Source: Udeniomyces pyricola
Taxonomy: Eukaryota; Basidiomycota; Tremellomycetes; Cystofilobasidiales; Mrakiaceae
Direction of reading: 5' to 3'
Assembly: GCA_039545295.1 (NCBI GenBank)
Contig: BCIK01000003.1
Coordinates: 744,001 to 808,000, forward strand
DNA: 64,000 bases
Notes under the pieces: model-generated
Seen by the model: the letters and a program-made list of their open reading frames with translations, nothing else
The model's database searches: none
Told to the model about the DNA's origin: nothing
Position numbers and translations under genes: made by a program
Part shown: piece after piece, positions 60,934 through 64,000 of the stretch
How positions within the stretch are numbered: position 1 is the first letter of the stretch
Layout: each line of letters starts with the position of its first letter

Positions 60934-63900
60934 ATGGCGGCCTCTTCTGCCTCCCCATCCCCGTCTTTCGCTCCTTCTAGCAGCAGGAAGGGATCCATCC
61001 CGTGAGTTTCTCCTCCTTCGCGCCGCTCGCGGTGAGACGACAGGACGAGCGTCCACTCCGAGAGCAAGGGGCGCGGAGAGGACGAGCTGAGGGGGCGCGT
61101 CCACGCGTGATTCTAGCTCCCGCTTCTCTCCTTCGCTTCGCGCACCAGAGATCGGACCGAGACGAGGAGGACCATTCCTCGGTCTTCCTCTGGCTTTCGC
61201 CTGGGTGTCCTTTCGCTCGATGCACTTGTCAACGCCTCATAGGGTGTCAAAATCCGATAGAGATCATGTTCATGCCCACATAGCTCTGTTCTCGTCCCAT
61301 GAGCTCGCGTCCTCGCGGCCGGCGTTAAGCGAGTTCACGTTCTGACCATGACTGTGTTACCTCTCCTCTTCCCTCCTTTCCTCTCTATCACTCTCTCGCC
61401 TTGATTTGCCCGCGCCCGCCTCTGTGTCTCGTTCCTATCATGTCGACGACTCGTCCATCTCGTACTTTTCCATCTTTTTGAATGCATCCGGTATGGTACT
61501 CGCTAGAACCGGCCGCCATCTCATGTCGACCCCTATTCCCCTTCACCCCCATCATCACCCGCGTCGGCTCGACAGCGCCGATTCGTTGGAACTTGAACGG
61601 AGTGAGCTCGAGGACGGGTCCCCCCCGAGCCTCGAGTTTGTCAGCCTTGCCGATCGACGAGGTTCGCTCCGCTCCGTTCATCCTACCGACGGATCCCTCG
61701 AATCAAGGCGCGGCAGCGCTTGGGACCCTACCGGCGTCAATGACCTCGACCCGAACGCGAGACGAGGGAGTGCCCTGCTCGGGAAGAGAAGCGGCGAGCT
61801 AGCCTGGTCAAAACCGTAAGTCATCCTCGATCTTTCTTTCTTGCACTCATTTGACCGCTCAATGGCGATATTCTGGCCGCGTCTGATGCAGGCTTCAATG
61901 GAGAGCAACCGAGCTGTTTGCTGGAGCCATACTCTCGAGTCTTCGTTTGTTACAAGCTGACTTTGTATGCGTTTTAAACCCCCTTCTCCCCNCCCCCCCC
62001 CCCTTTCTCAATTCCCTCTCTCGCTCGATCCTTCTTCCCTTGCTTCGTGATCATTCCTTCCGTCGCTCATGCGTATGTCCCACTCGGCATGTATAGTCCA
62101 TCCTCACCCGCCCATCGACGAAAGTCGCTTGCCGCGTCCATTCATCAAGCTTCGACGTCTGCCAACGCGACGACGCCAAGCAGTAACAATCACTCTCGTC
62201 GCGGTCGACGACCCTCGTCATCGTCTTCGGCGATCTCTTCGGCCACGATCCGACCACCGGGCGATGGCTCTCCCACCAGCACGCCCGGTCTTCTCCCCTT
62301 TGGGCATCATCTTAAGCATCCGAGCGCTCGCAGGCGTTCTTCGCTCAACCCTCTTCCTTTGATGAGCCCACCTCTCACAACGACCGTCAACATTGGCTCC
62401 TCGATCTCGACGGCCACCTCGACCTCGACTTTCCCCCATCACCCGCCATCTTTGTCTACATCTCCCTCTTCGTCTAATCCCTTGTTTCCTATCCCTATTA
62501 ATCACCCACCAAACAGTCCCGCGGCCGAGCTCAAGGCGTATCGTTTTGGCTCGGCGTCTCCTCCAACTTATGGTTTCGTCACACCGAATGGCTTTGTCCG
62601 CCATGCGAACGATAGCATCGCCCCCGATGCACTCGAGCAGGACGAGATTGAAAACGATCGTGCGCGAGAACGCTTCAGGGAACACCTCATCAAGGCTGGT
62701 CTCTCTTCCCTTCAAATTTCCCTCCCAGCCCCGATGCTTGGATCTTCGAGCTCTCCCATCCCGTCCCCTCGCTCGATTCACCGTCGACAGCGTCCGACAG
62801 TCTTGACGCCTAACGGAACGAGCTCCAGGACACCTGCCACGTCACGTCGCCGCACATCGGACCTCTTTTTCAACGCGAGTCCTACAAGTTCCATCCGAAA
62901 CGGACGCCTAGGCCCGTTTGCCGATGACGAGGGACAGCTTTTCAATTCGAGTGACGAGGAGGAAGAGGAGGATGCGAACAGCTATTTTGCCAACCAACGT
63001 GAGAGCTTTGCCGATCATGCCGATGATGAAGGAAGCGGTATCGAGGATGAGACCGATAGTGAAGAGAGCGAGGAGCGACGGCAGAGCGGGGAGAGAAAGG
63101 AAATCAAGACACCTGTCGATGCACCGATAGTTTGGCGGAGTCCATCGTTCCGCAACCCTTTCGATCCATCGTCAGAACCCCGTCCAGTTTCCCCTACTAC
63201 CCGACTCGAACCGAATGCGTCCCCAGCCCATCCCTCAGGACTGCCTCATTTGACGCTTCCTGTTCCTCAGTTCCATCCCTACTCATCAGGGTCTTCAGCC
63301 TCCACGACGCCAACTTCGCACATCAATGAAGCCGAGCCTTCCGTTGTCTCACCGCCGTCACCCTCCTACGTCCGTCGACCATCGCTCGCAACTTCTCAAA
63401 AGTCCCTGACGCGTCATGGCAGGTCGAGTCTCTCGCAAGCCATGGGCACGCCCTCGTCGCCCGCTCGGTCGGTCTCGGACTCGGCTGTTCCTCGTCGACC
63501 ATCACTCGCCGATGAAGTTGGAGTTGACGTGCCCACTTTCCCTGTCGGACCTAACAGTGTCGCTGGTCATGAGGAGGTCGAATGGGATCTCAACTTTGTG
63601 CTTGGCCGTTCAGGAAGCGAGAGCGGTTACTCGGCGTTTGGCGAAGGCGTCGGTCAGTCTGGATGCGCAATCGGTCTCTTTGATCTCGGAGATCCTGGAG
63701 ATAACGGCCAAATGATGGCGAGAGGATTCAGCGCTGAGGACTCTGGTGTTGATAGTGAGTAGCGTCGTTTGCCTTCGGCCCGCTTTTGACACGTTAGAAG
63801 GTTTACGGACGCGGGGCGTTATCGATCAACCAACGCGTGGCTGACGACGCCCTTCCCTTCTTCACGTTTTCTTTTCCTTCTCTTCCCCTTTCAGCTTTTG

Positions 63901-64000
63901 CCCAATTCGTTCAGGAGAACGATCCTCAATTCGACAGGCATCGACTCGCATGGACGCTTAGCCGAGCGGCGTTCCCTAGCAACGAATGGACGCTACCGTC
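60934..64000 (+). CDS. Uncharacterised Ser-rich protein with many RRxS sites (3' partial)
   Basis: Proposed exons: 60934-61001, 61507-61815, 61892-61964, 62125-63754, 63895 to the window edge; every join keeps phase. The first exon reads MAASSASPSPSFAPSSSRKG and splices over a 505-nt intron. A short ordered segment (PLQWRATELFAGAILSSLRL) follows, then a long disordered Ser/Pro-rich region with an acidic stretch (DDEGQLFNSSDEEEEEDANS). At the right edge a charged helical block begins (FAQFVQENDPQFDRHRLAWT). Ten basophilic sites of the RRxS/T or RKxS kind are scattered through it (for example RRGSLRSV, RRRSSLNPL, RRPSLADEV), suggesting heavy phosphorylation by PKA-like kinases. The acceptor at 62124 was chosen over the one at 62096 because only it preserves the frame. 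Function is not recognised. Confidence 0.68.

Noticed and set aside
61440..61506. ATG at 61440 or 61493 as the start of the last gene
   Set aside because: The 61440 frame stops after 13 codons and cannot splice in phase. The exon at 60934-61001 joins the acceptor at 61506 in perfect phase, making these intronic.
62090..62124. ATG at 62090 as the start of a separate gene
   Set aside because: The upstream exons splice into the same frame through the acceptor at 62124, so one gene explains both.

Overview
The window is nuclear DNA of an intron-rich basidiomycete fungus. Almost every gene is split by short GT-AG introns with pyrimidine-rich interiors. UTRs and intergenic DNA carry long C/T tracts on the coding strand. 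The gene set (Derlin, OM14-like protein, Rkm4-type methyltransferase, GT17 glycosyltransferase, BAR-PH-ArfGAP, Gin4/Hsl1-type kinase, pyruvate decarboxylase) is fungal. The style resembles Pucciniomycotina or Ustilaginomycotina, but placement below Basidiomycota is inference. Exon joins were read by hand. For nearly all genes the splice sites, reading phase and family motifs agree from start to stop.

Layout. 0-9 kb: 3' part of a Derlin (+), an OM14-like mitochondrial outer-membrane protein (+), a weak small minus-strand gene candidate, and an Rkm4/SETD6-type SET methyltransferase (+). 9-22 kb: a GT17 glycosyltransferase-like protein (+), a TPR-less SGT1 (-), cytosolic ribosomal protein uS9/RPS16 (+), RNA polymerase III subunit RPC25 (-) and a Rim2-type mitochondrial carrier (+). 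22-31 kb: a BAR-PH-ArfGAP protein (+) and a disordered orphan (-). 31-34 kb: an ORF-poor island followed by a small secreted Gly/Leu-rich protein (+). 35-44 kb: an LRR/F-box-like protein (-) and a very long disordered protein with a C-terminal membrane segment (-). 44-49 kb: mitochondrial ribosomal protein uS9m (+) and an Aim41/YqeY-like protein (+). 49-64 kb: a Gin4/Hsl1-type kinase (+), a 12-exon pyruvate decarboxylase (+) and a serine-rich basophilic-site protein running off the right edge (+).

The genes do not form a pathway cluster. The contents are mostly housekeeping: ER quality control, translation, Pol III transcription, mitochondrial biogenesis, vesicle traffic, morphogenesis and fermentation. 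Mitochondrial functions recur (OM14, Rim2, uS9m, Aim41). Three gene pairs share short divergent promoters (SGT1/RPS16, RPC25/Rim2, disordered protein/uS9m). I found no convincing undescribed multi-gene system.

The most notable observations are these: both uS9 genes, cytosolic and mitochondrial, end in a 6-nt exon coding only the terminal Arg and stop; the GT17 protein has lost the family's acidic DxDEIP motif; an apparent phase break sits in the long disordered gene; and a perfect 10-bp inverted repeat lies in an RPS16 intron. No tRNA, rRNA, CRISPR or intact transposon was seen.
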